Below are positions 1 to 6,366 of a stretch of DNA of 21,936 bases, one piece after another. The notes beneath the pieces were generated by a model, which was given only the letters and a program-made list of their open reading frames with translations, ran no database searches and had not been told where the DNA came from. The stretch comes from Actinomycetota bacterium (lineage in GTDB: Bacteria; Actinomycetota; Actinomycetes; Streptosporangiales; Streptosporangiaceae), in contig PLIQ01000291.1 in the NCBI GenBank assembly GCA_003140115.1, positions 19,679 to 41,614 of the forward strand, written 5' to 3'. Positions within the stretch are counted from its first letter, which is position 1; each line of letters starts with the position of its first letter. The position numbers and the translations under genes were made by a program.

Positions 1-242
1 GCGGCGCCTTCGCTCATCGCCTCGACGATAAGCCGGTAAGAGCGGTCGGCGATGGAGTGGACCTGCTCATGGCCAGGCAGGCCGATGATCAGCGAGTCGA
101 CGGCGCCGGTCCTGATCGCCTCGATCGCCTGCTGCAGGTCGCGCAGCTCGGCCTGCACCTCGGCCAGCTTGACGCTGTCCTCCGAATGGCTTTGACCGGG
201 CGCTCCCGCGGGGGACGGGCTTGGACCCCTAGCTCTCGGCAC
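1..242 (-). CDS. PAS-type sensor histidine kinase, N-terminal part only (runs off the window)
   Basis: Downstream of the KaiB-like gene on the same strand, an open frame reads into the window edge. It contains a coiled coil (LAEVQAELRDLQQAIEAIRT) and then GAVDSLIIGLPGHEQVHSI and SYRLIVEAMSEGA, the usual N-terminal signature of multi-PAS sensor kinases just before the first PAS domain. The kinase core lies beyond base 1, so catalytic residues cannot be judged. The start is unclear. The frame is open from a TGA at 316-318, and the first usable in-frame start is a GTG at 240-242, which has no good Shine-Dalgarno. The well-placed GTG after KaiB (319-321) is in another frame and stops after 19 codons, so a frameshift, sequencing error or reinitiation is possible. 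KaiC-KaiB-kinase gene order suggests this kinase works with the Kai-like pair (inference). Confidence is good for the family and low for the start. Confidence 0.6.
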   Translation of the reverse strand, partial: MPRARGPSPSPAGAPGQSHSEDSVKLAEVQAELRDLQQAIEAIRTGAVDSLIIGLPGHEQVHSIADRSYRLIVEAMSEGA

Positions 243-261
243 CGACGAGCTGGCCGCGTCC

Positions 262-321
262 TTACTCGTCTGAGTCAGTATCTTCGCCGCCTGTCCCGTC
301 GGCTGCGGTACCGGTACTCAC
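262..321 (-). CDS. 19-codon ORF between kaiB-like gene and kinase (leader peptide or displaced kinase N-terminus)
   Basis: GTG at 319-321 is preceded by a good ribosome site (GAGGAAGC, about 6 nt away) and lies 9 nt after the KaiB stop. It encodes MSTGTAADGTGGEDTDSDE and ends at TAA (262-264). The position and ribosome site are what one expects for the start of the next operon gene, the sensor kinase, but the kinase frame is offset. The acidic, low-complexity peptide could be the true kinase N-terminus cut off by an indel, or a real coupling peptide. I cannot decide from one sequence. Confidence 0.35.
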   Translation of the reverse strand: MSTGTAADGTGGEDTDSDE

Positions 322-330
322 GCTGCTTCC

Positions 331-648
331 TCACCGTCGAAGCTCCATTCCGATGAGGAGACGGTCGCTATCTGACAGGTCGCCGACGAGCTTGCGGATC
401 GGCGCGGGGAGCCTTCTGACCACCGTGGGCGCGGCCAGGATCTGGTCAGCGGCGGCTCGGCGCGGGTTCTTGAGCACGTCCACGATCTCGATCTGGTAGC
501 GGCCTGCCAGGTGCTCCTCGCAGGCACGCCGCAAATTTTCGATTGCCCGAAGGCCCCGCGGCGATGCGTCGGTCACGTACACGACCAGATCCCACTGCTC
601 GCCGGTATCGGCGCCGGTCCAGTCATTATCGGGGTACGGCTCGCTCAT
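331..648 (-). CDS. kaiB: KaiB-like protein (thioredoxin-fold clock family)
   Basis: A 105-residue protein matching the KaiB family along its length: LVVYVTDASPRGLRAIENL (beta strand and first helix), YQIEIVDVLKNPRRAAADQI, then APTVVRRLPAPIRKLVGDL with the conserved cis-Pro region, and LLIGMEL at the end. KaiB proteins bind the CI ring of KaiC and, in cyanobacteria, switch fold to do so. Outside cyanobacteria, KaiB homologues occur beside KaiC homologues in stress or timing roles. The ATG overlaps the TGA of the KaiC-like gene by 4 bp, and GGAGAA lies about 6 nt upstream, so translation is coupled. About 16 residues (MSEPYPDNDWTGADTG) precede the domain. The family is clear. True clock function is not shown, because KaiA is absent from the window and many such homologues are not circadian. 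Confidence 0.9.
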   Translation of the reverse strand: MSEPYPDNDWTGADTGEQWDLVVYVTDASPRGLRAIENLRRACEEHLAGRYQIEIVDVLKNPRRAAADQILAAPTVVRRLPAPIRKLVGDLSDSDRLLIGMELRR

Positions 649-2390
649 CGCGGTTCTCCGTTGTGCGGGGCGTCGTCGGCCCAGCGCCGCGCCGCCATCT
701 TGGACCGGTCCGCCTCGATATCGGCCACCAGGTGGCCCTCGCGCAGGTCGATTCGGCTGATCTCGGTCTGCTCGGCGTCGAGCTGGTCCTGCGTCGCCAC
801 CAGGTGAGCCTCGCGCTCGATGACGCTGCGGTGCAGCTCACGCCGACGGTGGGCCAGCTCCTCGGCGATCCGCAGCTGCTCGTCGCGCTCGGCGGCCTGC
901 TGGGTCACGCGGGCGGAGCCGGCCAGCACGCCCGCCGCGCCGATATACACATCGACCAGTTCGACCCCGTGATCGGTGAGCACGAACTCCCGCACCTGAT
1001 TCGAATGGGCGGTGCCGCGCGACTTCAGCACGAACAGCAGCCGGTTGCGTTCGCCGTTGGCCTCGATGTTGCGCAGCTGCAGCCAGGTGTCCACCATCGC
1101 CGACACGGACATGGCGTTGACATCCTCCCCCTGACCAAGCGCGGTGATCACGCTCGTGATCCCACGGCTCTTGAGCAGGTCGATCTGGCGGGCCACGCTG
1201 GAGGCTAGCTCGGTGGTCAGGATCCCGTTGGACAGGCTGGTGATCCCGTCGAGCACCGCCACCGACGGCTTCTCCTCCTCGATCAGCCCGGCGAGGATGG
1301 CCAGATGGGTTTCCAGCCCGAACGCGGACGGACGCGCCGCCCAGATGCGCAGCAAGCCCGCCTCGACCCACGGCCGCAGGTCGAGCCCGAGCGAGCGCAT
1401 ATTGCGCACCACCTGATCCGGCGACTCCTCGAGCAAGACCATCAGCGCGCGCTCACCGCGGGCGCAGGCCGAGTCCACCACGGATGCGCCGACCGAGGTC
1501 TTGCCGGTGCCCGCGGCCCCGCTCACCATGAGCGTCGACCCGCGGAACATGCCGCCGCCCAGCATGTGGTCCAGGCGGGGGATGCCCGTCGAGACCCGCT
1601 CCTCGGAGGCCGCGTAGTCGAGCGCGACCGACGTGATCGGCAGCACGGTGAAGCCATGCGCGGAGATCAGGAAGGGGTACTCGTTGGTGCCGTGCGCGGA
1701 CCCGCGGTACTTGACCACGCGGAGGCGACGGGTGGAGATCTCCGCGGTGACCCGATGGTCGAGCACGATCACGCAGTCGGTAACGTACTCCTCGATCCCG
1801 TGCCTGGTGAGACCGTCGCCGCCTTGGCTGCCTCGCTCCCCGGTCAGGAGGACGGTGACGTCCCGGTCGTCGAGCCAGCGCACCAGCCGGATGAGCTCCG
1901 AGCGCACGATCGTGTCGTTGCCGAACGCGCCGAATATCACCTCGATGGTGTCCAGCACGACGCGCTTGGCACCCACCTGCTTGATCGCGTCGTCGAGGAT
2001 GGCGAAGATCGGCTCGAAGTCGAATACTCCGGCCTGGACGATCTCGGACGGATCCACCCGGAACGCGAGCACCACGAGCTGGCCGGTGCGCACCAGCTCA
2101 TCGATATCGAATCCGAGCGATCGCACGTTGAGGGCGACCTTGGCCGCCGACTCCTCGAAGGTCATGAGCACGCCGGGCTCGTCGTACTGGCGGGCGCCCG
2201 CGACCAGGAAGTTCATCCCGAGCAGCGTCTTGCCCGCTCCCGCGCTGCCCGCCACCAGCGTCACCCGGCCCCGGGGCAGGCCACCGGCCAGGATCTGGTC
2301 CAGCCCGGAAATCCCGGTGGGCGCCTTGTCCAGATCTGGACCTATCGAACCGTCCGTCACGCTCGTCAGCACCGCGCTATCCATGCGCAC
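645..2390 (-). CDS. kaiC: KaiC-like double-domain RecA ATPase
   Basis: A 581-residue protein with two RecA/KaiC domains. CI spans about residues 22-255, with Walker A GSAGAGKT (48-55) and a catalytic Glu pair in MTFEES (79-80). CII spans about 263-495, with Walker A GAAGTGKT (291-298), a Glu pair in LLEES (321-322) and Walker B VAVLDG (377-382). The C-terminal 85 residues are a charged coiled coil (AERDEQLRIAEELAHRRREL onward) in place of the cyanobacterial KaiA-binding tail. Aligned by eye to Synechococcus KaiC, phosphosite Ser431 is kept (Ser430) but Thr432 is Ala (Ala431) and Thr426 is Asn. A GGGGGAGG site precedes the ATG; an ATG two codons further in is also possible. It is first of the kaiC-kaiB-kinase run and has about 200 bp of its own upstream DNA. 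The fold is certain. The role is probably ATP-dependent state or time sensing for the adjoining kinase. Confidence 0.9.
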   Translation of the reverse strand: MRMDSAVLTSVTDGSIGPDLDKAPTGISGLDQILAGGLPRGRVTLVAGSAGAGKTLLGMNFLVAGARQYDEPGVLMTFEESAAKVALNVRSLGFDIDELVRTGQLVVLAFRVDPSEIVQAGVFDFEPIFAILDDAIKQVGAKRVVLDTIEVIFGAFGNDTIVRSELIRLVRWLDDRDVTVLLTGERGSQGGDGLTRHGIEEYVTDCVIVLDHRVTAEISTRRLRVVKYRGSAHGTNEYPFLISAHGFTVLPITSVALDYAASEERVSTGIPRLDHMLGGGMFRGSTLMVSGAAGTGKTSVGASVVDSACARGERALMVLLEESPDQVVRNMRSLGLDLRPWVEAGLLRIWAARPSAFGLETHLAILAGLIEEEKPSVAVLDGITSLSNGILTTELASSVARQIDLLKSRGITSVITALGQGEDVNAMSVSAMVDTWLQLRNIEANGERNRLLFVLKSRGTAHSNQVREFVLTDHGVELVDVYIGAAGVLAGSARVTQQAAERDEQLRIAEELAHRRRELHRSVIEREAHLVATQDQLDAEQTEISRIDLREGHLVADIEADRSKMAARRWADDAPHNGEPR

Positions 2391-2590
2391 ATCCTCCCCC
2401 GAGTAAAGCTTTTACGTCTTGTCCGAAAAGTACTAAAGGCCCCGGTAATTACGCACGAATCGCCATACCGGATCCCGGTTAAATACAGGGGGAATCGGTG
2501 CAGAAATTGATACGAACTGGTCTAAAGCGGAGTAACTAGGCGTTCCCGATTATCATTTCCCTAGGTTATCATAGGTTTATTTTTGACCAA
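2391..2590 (-). promoter_or_regulatory. Upstream region of the kaiC-like gene with TAGGTT direct repeats
   Basis: This 200-bp gap is markedly AT-richer than its surroundings and separates the propeller gene from the kaiC-like gene on the same strand, so it is a natural place for a kaiC promoter. It holds a direct repeat TAGGTT-ATCA-TAGGTT (2562-2577) and two TTATCAT words 16 bp apart (2550-2556 and 2566-2572). I found no convincing -35/-10 pair. A GGGGGAGG ribosome site ends the region just before the ATG. Confidence 0.4.
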
Positions 2591-4069
2591 TCATACGTCT
2601 ATTTTTCCACGGGCATTGTGTCCCGAATTCGGGGACAGCGACAGGGCGGCGACCGCCGAGGATGGCCGGTAGCTGGTGCTTCCGGGGTAGCTGACCCGGA
2701 TGGTGTCGTTGACCGGTGCGGCCTGAAGAGTCTGGGGGCCGGTGAACACGCAGGTGGCCACGCCGCCGGTGGTTGTGTGCCGGGTGCACAGGTAAGCGGT
2801 CCCGATGCTGAACGATACGGCCTGGCCGCTGAGCGGGCGGCCGGACGCGGTCAGGGTGGCGATGAGGGTGAGGGCCAGTAGCGGGCTGAGGTCGATGCGC
2901 GCGGTCAGCGTGGTCGGGGCCTGGGTGACGGTCTGGGTGAGCCGGCCGGCGGATGTGGCGTAGCTGGCGTCACCGGGGTAGACGGCGGTGATCGTGTCGC
3001 GGCCGGCCGATAGGGCCCTGGTGGTGCAGGTGGCGTGGTAGGTGGTGCCGCTGACCTGGGTCAGGGACACGGCGCGGCACAGCGCCTGGGAGCCGCCGCT
3101 GAACGTGACGGTGCCACCGTCGGCCGGGGCGACCGTCGCGGTGAAGGTGACGTTCTGGCCGAAGGTGCTCGGGTTCGGTGACGAGGTCACCGCGGTGACG
3201 GGAGTTGGCCGGGACACGCTGATCACTGACACGGTGCCATTGCCCGCGTTGGTCACGTAGGCGGTGTGGAACGTGGGGTCCACTGCCACCCCGGACGGAT
3301 AAGCGTCGACCGGGACGGTGGCGGTCACGGTCTCGGTCGCCTCGTCGATCACCGACACGGTGCCGGCGCCCCCGTTGGCCACGTAGGCGGTGTGGGTGGT
3401 CGGGTCTACCGCTACCCCGTCCGGGTCGGAGCCCACCGCGATGGTGCCGGTCACGGTGCCGCTCGCCTCGTCGATCACCGACACCGTGCCAGCGCCCCCG
3501 TTGGCCACGTAGACGGTGTGGGTGGTCGGGTCTACCGCCACCCCGTCCGGGTCGGAGCCCACCGCGATGGTGCCGGTCACGGTGCCGCTCGCCTCGTCGA
3601 TCACCGAGACCGTGCCAGCGCCCCCGTTGGCCACATAGGCGGTGTGGGACGTGGGATCCACCGCCACCCCGTCCGGGCCGGAGCCCACGGTGATAATGGC
3701 GGTCACGGTGCCGGTTGGCCCGTCGATCACCGACACCGTGCCATTACCCCCGTTGGTCACGTAGGCGGTGTGGGTCGTGGGGTCCGCCGCCACCGCGAGC
3801 GGGCCACCGCCGACGGTGACGGTGCCGGTCACGGTGCCGGTCGCCTCGTCGATCACCGACACCGTGTCATCATCGACGTTGGTCACGTAGAGGGTGTGGG
3901 CGCCGGGGTCCACCGCCGCCCCGTCCGGGCCGTTGCCCACTTCGATGGTGGCGGTCACGGTATAGCCGAGCGCCGCCGAGGCGGGCACCGCGCCGGCCGC
4001 GCAGACCACCAGGGGCAGCACGACGGCAGCGGCCACCGCGATGACGCGATCGCCCCGCCATGCGCGCAT
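2591..4069 (-). CDS. Secreted YVTN-family beta-propeller protein with two Ig-like domains
   Basis: A 492-residue exported protein. Residues 1-32 form a signal peptide (basic start, hydrophobic core VIAVAAAVVLPLVVCAAG, ASA cleavage site). Next come six 42-residue propeller repeats, each with a VAVDP...H.(A/V)YV(T/A)N motif and a GTVSVID strand, to about residue 305. Two Ig-like/Big-type domains follow (about 308-405 and 408-492), with paired cysteines in each and a YPGD(A/S)SY-type strand. No sortase motif or C-terminal membrane anchor is seen, so the protein is probably released or loosely cell-wall bound. The propeller repeats recur exactly every 126 bp at DNA level. The gene starts 36 bp after the response-regulator gene on the same strand, with AGGGGA as ribosome site, and may be the last gene of that operon. 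YVTN proteins are often binding or scaffold proteins; no enzyme motif is seen here. Confidence 0.85.
   Translation of the reverse strand: MRAWRGDRVIAVAAAVVLPLVVCAAGAVPASAALGYTVTATIEVGNGPDGAAVDPGAHTLYVTNVDDDTVSVIDEATGTVTGTVTVGGGPLAVAADPTTHTAYVTNGGNGTVSVIDGPTGTVTAIITVGSGPDGVAVDPTSHTAYVANGGAGTVSVIDEASGTVTGTIAVGSDPDGVAVDPTTHTVYVANGGAGTVSVIDEASGTVTGTIAVGSDPDGVAVDPTTHTAYVANGGAGTVSVIDEATETVTATVPVDAYPSGVAVDPTFHTAYVTNAGNGTVSVISVSRPTPVTAVTSSPNPSTFGQNVTFTATVAPADGGTVTFSGGSQALCRAVSLTQVSGTTYHATCTTRALSAGRDTITAVYPGDASYATSAGRLTQTVTQAPTTLTARIDLSPLLALTLIATLTASGRPLSGQAVSFSIGTAYLCTRHTTTGGVATCVFTGPQTLQAAPVNDTIRVSYPGSTSYRPSSAVAALSLSPNSGHNARGKIDV
3248..3884. repeat. 126-bp coding repeats of the YVTN propeller
   Basis: The word GTTGG(C/T)C falls at 3248, 3374, 3500, 3626, 3752 and 3878, exactly 126 bp apart (42 codons), marking six propeller units. 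Units 3381-3506 and 3507-3632 differ at only about 3 of 126 bases, which points to recent duplication or gene conversion rather than protein-level selection alone. Confidence 0.9.
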
Positions 4070-4105
4070 AGCCTGTCCCCTACCGGGTCCCGGTGCCGAG
4101 AGTGG

Positions 4106-4741
4106 TCAGGAGGGGGGTCCTGCGGCCTGTGCCTCGCTGCGGGCGGCGGTGAGCATCTGGCGGATCCGGCTCATGATCTCCTCGGCTGCCGCTAGCTGGC
4201 CGAGGCTAGCCAGGCGCTGGGCCTGCAGCAGCTGGTCTTCGAGCTCGGCTAGATTCGCTCGTTGCTCGGCCTCGGACAGCGCGCGCATAATGACCGAGGG
4301 CAGGCGCGCGGGGCGGTCCTTCAGGACGTAATCGGTGGCCCCCTGCTTGATGAGCGCGACCGCTGCTTCGTCGCCAAGCACACCGGACCAGAAGACGAAC
4401 GGTATGTCCGGGTAGTGTTCCTGAGCGATCTTGAGAGCGTCCTCGCCGGAGAAGCCGGGCAGGTGGTAGTCGGACAGGATAATGTTCGGCCGGAAGGCGG
4501 CCAGCTGCTCAATAAACGCCGCCTTGGTGTCAACGACGAGGGCCTCGAGGTTAAGGCCCGCGCCGGCCAGCAGGCGCTGGGCCAGTTCGGCGTCCCAGGC
4601 TTCGTCCTCCAGGATCAGGATACGTTTGCTGGGTCCCGCTGAGTCCGCCTCGCCTCCGGTCTCGGCGTTCGCCTGCCTCGGAACGGTCATGGTATCCGGC
4701 TGGCCCGTCTCGGGCTCGCCGTGGTGACGCTCGTCGCTCAT
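4106..4741 (-). CDS. Response regulator with receiver domain and a truncated kinase-like helical tail
   Basis: A 211-residue protein. A polar leader (1-38) precedes a receiver domain (about 39-160): acidic pair in ILEDE (Glu45, Asp46), phospho-acceptor Asp91 in ILSDYHLPG, Ser119 in FWSG, and Lys141 in YVLKD. The rest (about 161-211) reads EAEQRANLAELEDQLLQAQ then RLASLGQLAAAEEIMSRI. This resembles the linker and first DHp helix of histidine kinases of the AQRLESLGQLAGGVAHDFNN type, but it ends before any phospho-accepting His. The output is therefore probably dimerisation or a protein contact, not DNA binding or catalysis (inference). The gene begins 7 bp after the stop of the preceding response regulator, with TAGGAC upstream. 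An internal Met18 (MTVPRQ) is an alternative start. Partners are presumably the two kinases encoded just upstream. Confidence 0.85.
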   Translation of the reverse strand: MSDERHHGEPETGQPDTMTVPRQANAETGGEADSAGPSKRILILEDEAWDAELAQRLLAGAGLNLEALVVDTKAAFIEQLAAFRPNIILSDYHLPGFSGEDALKIAQEHYPDIPFVFWSGVLGDEAAVALIKQGATDYVLKDRPARLPSVIMRALSEAEQRANLAELEDQLLQAQRLASLGQLAAAEEIMSRIRQMLTAARSEAQAAGPPS

Positions 4742-4748
4742 AAATGTC

Positions 4749-5216
4749 CTACCTCAATCCGAGTTTCGGCGCGACGCTGGGGACGGGCTCATTCAAAAGC
4801 AGCCAGAACACGCCGAGGGCCTTGACCGCTTCGGTGAATTCGGAGAACTTTACTGGCTTTCGGACATACGCATTGGCGCCGTTGCGGTAGCTAACCAGGA
4901 CGTCCTCTTCCAGTTTGGAGCTGGTCAGGACGACCACCGGGATCATCTGCGTCCGCTCGTCGGCTCGCATCCTGCGCAAAACCTCAAGCCCGCCGACCTT
5001 CGGGAGATTCAAGTCGAGCAGAATGAGAGCCGGAGTCGGCGCGTCGTCGCCGTCGCCCTCGCCCTCGCCCTCGCCGGGGAAGAGGTACGCCAAAGCCTCG
5101 GCGCCGTCTCGCTTCACGACGACCTTGTTGTGGATGTTGCTCTTGTCGAAGGCCCGCAGGGTCAGTGCCTCGTCGTCGGGATTGTCCTCTACCAGCAAGA
5201 TGGTTCGGCTTGTCAT
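4749..5216 (-). CDS. Single-domain response regulator, Rcp1/CheY-like
   Basis: A 155-residue stand-alone receiver domain: acidic pocket in LLVEDNPDDEAL (Glu10, Asp11), phospho-acceptor Asp68 in ILLDLNLPK, Thr98 in VVVLTSS, and Lys120 in YVRKPV. The NPDDEAL and LNLPKVGG patterns match the Rcp1 type, which receives phosphate from phytochrome-like and PAS kinases and has no output domain. The ATG overlaps the TGA of the kinase upstream by 4 bp and follows GAAGGAAAG, so the kinase 5213-6316 is its likely partner. The loop before beta-3 is stretched by a Gly-Glu/Gly-Asp run (residues 48-58) encoded by a GCCCTC-type hexamer repeat near 5047-5075. The C-terminus (FWLLLNEPVPSVAPKLGLR) is typical of the family. 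Confidence 0.9.
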   Translation of the reverse strand: MTSRTILLVEDNPDDEALTLRAFDKSNIHNKVVVKRDGAEALAYLFPGEGEGEGDGDDAPTPALILLDLNLPKVGGLEVLRRMRADERTQMIPVVVLTSSKLEEDVLVSYRNGANAYVRKPVKFSEFTEAVKALGVFWLLLNEPVPSVAPKLGLR

Positions 5217-6316
5217 GTACTTTCCTTCTCGTCCAGGGTGAAGTAGAAAGTCGCGCCCGCTCCGACGGCACCCTCGGCCCAGACACGGCCACCGTGGAGT
5301 TCCACGATCTGCCGCACGCTGGCCAGGCCGGTGCCGGTACCGGTGGCAGGGAAGTCGCGAGCCGCATGCAGCCGCTGGAACGGCTGGAACAGCTTGCCCT
5401 CATAGGCGGGATCGAAGCCGACGCCGTTGTCGCGCACGTAACAGCACACGGCGGCGTCCTCGTTCGGGGCCGTCCCGAACTCGATCGACGCATCGTCCTG
5501 GCGGGACGTGAACTTCCAGGCGTTGTCCAGCAGGTTTTCCAGGACCGTGCGGATGAGACCGCTGTCCGCCCGGGCCGGGACTGGTTGCTGGATAGTGAAA
5601 CGGACGCGTCGGTCCGGTTCCCGGCGCTGGATCTCCTCGACGATCCGGGCCGCCTCTGCGCTGAGATCGACGGACTCCAAGTGCAACTCGGCGCGCGAGA
5701 GGTGCGAAACCTGCATCAGGTAGTCGAGTAGGTCCCGCATCTGCTCACTGACGGCGACGATCCGCTCGGCGTAACTGCGGCCTTCCTCACCGAGAACCCC
5801 GCCGTAGTCTTCCAGCAGCACCCCGCTGTAACCACTGAGCGCTCTCAGCGGGGCCCGCAAGTCGTGGGATACCGCGTAGATGAACCTCTCCTGGCTCTCA
5901 CTAGCACGCTCAAGGTCCTTCGTCTGGAGCTGGGCGGTTACGTCTCGGATGGCTGCGGCGACAAGGATGCCTTCGCCGGTGTCGATCGCGGACAGGGAGA
6001 TCTCGGCCGGGAAGGTGCTGGCATCGCGGCGGCGCCCGGCGAGCGCCAGGCCCGCGCCCATGGGCCGGTGCTGTGGGTCAGCGGGGTACATAGCCAGGTG
6101 GCTTGGGTGCTCGGCGCGGGCGGTATCTGGGACCAGCATCTCGACCCGCTGGCCGATAAGTTCCGCACGCTCGTAGCCGAACAGCCGCTCCGCCTGGGCG
6201 TTGACCAGGACGACCCGGCCGTCGGCGGCGGTGCACACCATCGCGTCAGGAACCGCTTCCAGGAGCGCGGCGAACATGCCGTCGGAGGGCGGGGTCAGCA
6301 CCGCCGGTGGTGTCAC
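5213..6316 (-). CDS. PAS-domain sensor histidine kinase
   Basis: A 367-residue cytoplasmic kinase with no membrane segments. One PAS domain (about 14-128; LEAVPDAMVCTAADGRVVLV, LFGYERAELIG, ending in IRDVTAQ) is followed by a HisKA helix with phospho-acceptor His151 in AVSHDLRAPLRAL. The HATPase has N box NLLDNAWKFT (261-270), G1 DNGVGFD and G2 GTGTGLASV. All key residues are present. The start is taken as GTG 6314-6316, which has no Shine-Dalgarno. It is either leaderless, with a TACAAT -10 box 7 nt upstream, or coupled to a 17-codon ORF whose TGA overlaps this GTG. ATG at residue 14 is a less likely alternative that would clip the PAS. Its stop overlaps the start of the Rcp1-like regulator, its probable phosphate acceptor. 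Confidence 0.9.
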   Translation of the reverse strand: MTPPAVLTPPSDGMFAALLEAVPDAMVCTAADGRVVLVNAQAERLFGYERAELIGQRVEMLVPDTARAEHPSHLAMYPADPQHRPMGAGLALAGRRRDASTFPAEISLSAIDTGEGILVAAAIRDVTAQLQTKDLERASESQERFIYAVSHDLRAPLRALSGYSGVLLEDYGGVLGEEGRSYAERIVAVSEQMRDLLDYLMQVSHLSRAELHLESVDLSAEAARIVEEIQRREPDRRVRFTIQQPVPARADSGLIRTVLENLLDNAWKFTSRQDDASIEFGTAPNEDAAVCCYVRDNGVGFDPAYEGKLFQPFQRLHAARDFPATGTGTGLASVRQIVELHGGRVWAEGAVGAGATFYFTLDEKEST

Positions 6317-6366
6317 AATTTGTATTGTAGCAGTGACTTAAAGTCATAACAGATGGACAACATCAT
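6313..6366 (-). CDS. 17-codon coupling ORF between two kinase genes
   Basis: ATG 6364-6366 overlaps the TGA of the upstream kinase (ATGA) and follows an AGGGGA ribosome site. The ORF encodes MMLSICYDFKSLLQYKL and its TGA overlaps the GTG of the next kinase (GTGA). It is much AT-richer than anything around it. It may be a translational relay, or it may be fortuitous within a promoter. Confidence 0.35.
   Translation of the reverse strand: MMLSICYDFKSLLQYKL
6324..6346 (-). promoter_or_regulatory. Candidate leaderless promoter with 13-bp palindrome
   Basis: On the minus strand TACAAT (6324-6329) lies 7 nt before the GTG of the PAS kinase, the spacing expected for an actinobacterial leaderless -10 box. 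Just upstream is a palindrome with arms TGACTT/AAGTCA around one central base (6334-6346), placed where an operator would overlap the promoter spacer. The -35 region (near 6347-6353) is weak. Both elements sit in a 46-bp AT-rich gap between two otherwise GC-rich kinase genes. Confidence 0.4.

Noticed and set aside
57..356. Plus-strand open frame of 99 codons at the left edge
   Set aside because: It overlaps the kinase N-terminus and the end of kaiB on the other strand, both of which have clear family patterns. Its own Arg/Leu-rich protein matches nothing.
3248..3884. Tandem repeats considered as a CRISPR-like or intergenic array
   Set aside because: The units are contiguous without spacers and encode the 42-residue YVTN propeller blades in one intact frame.
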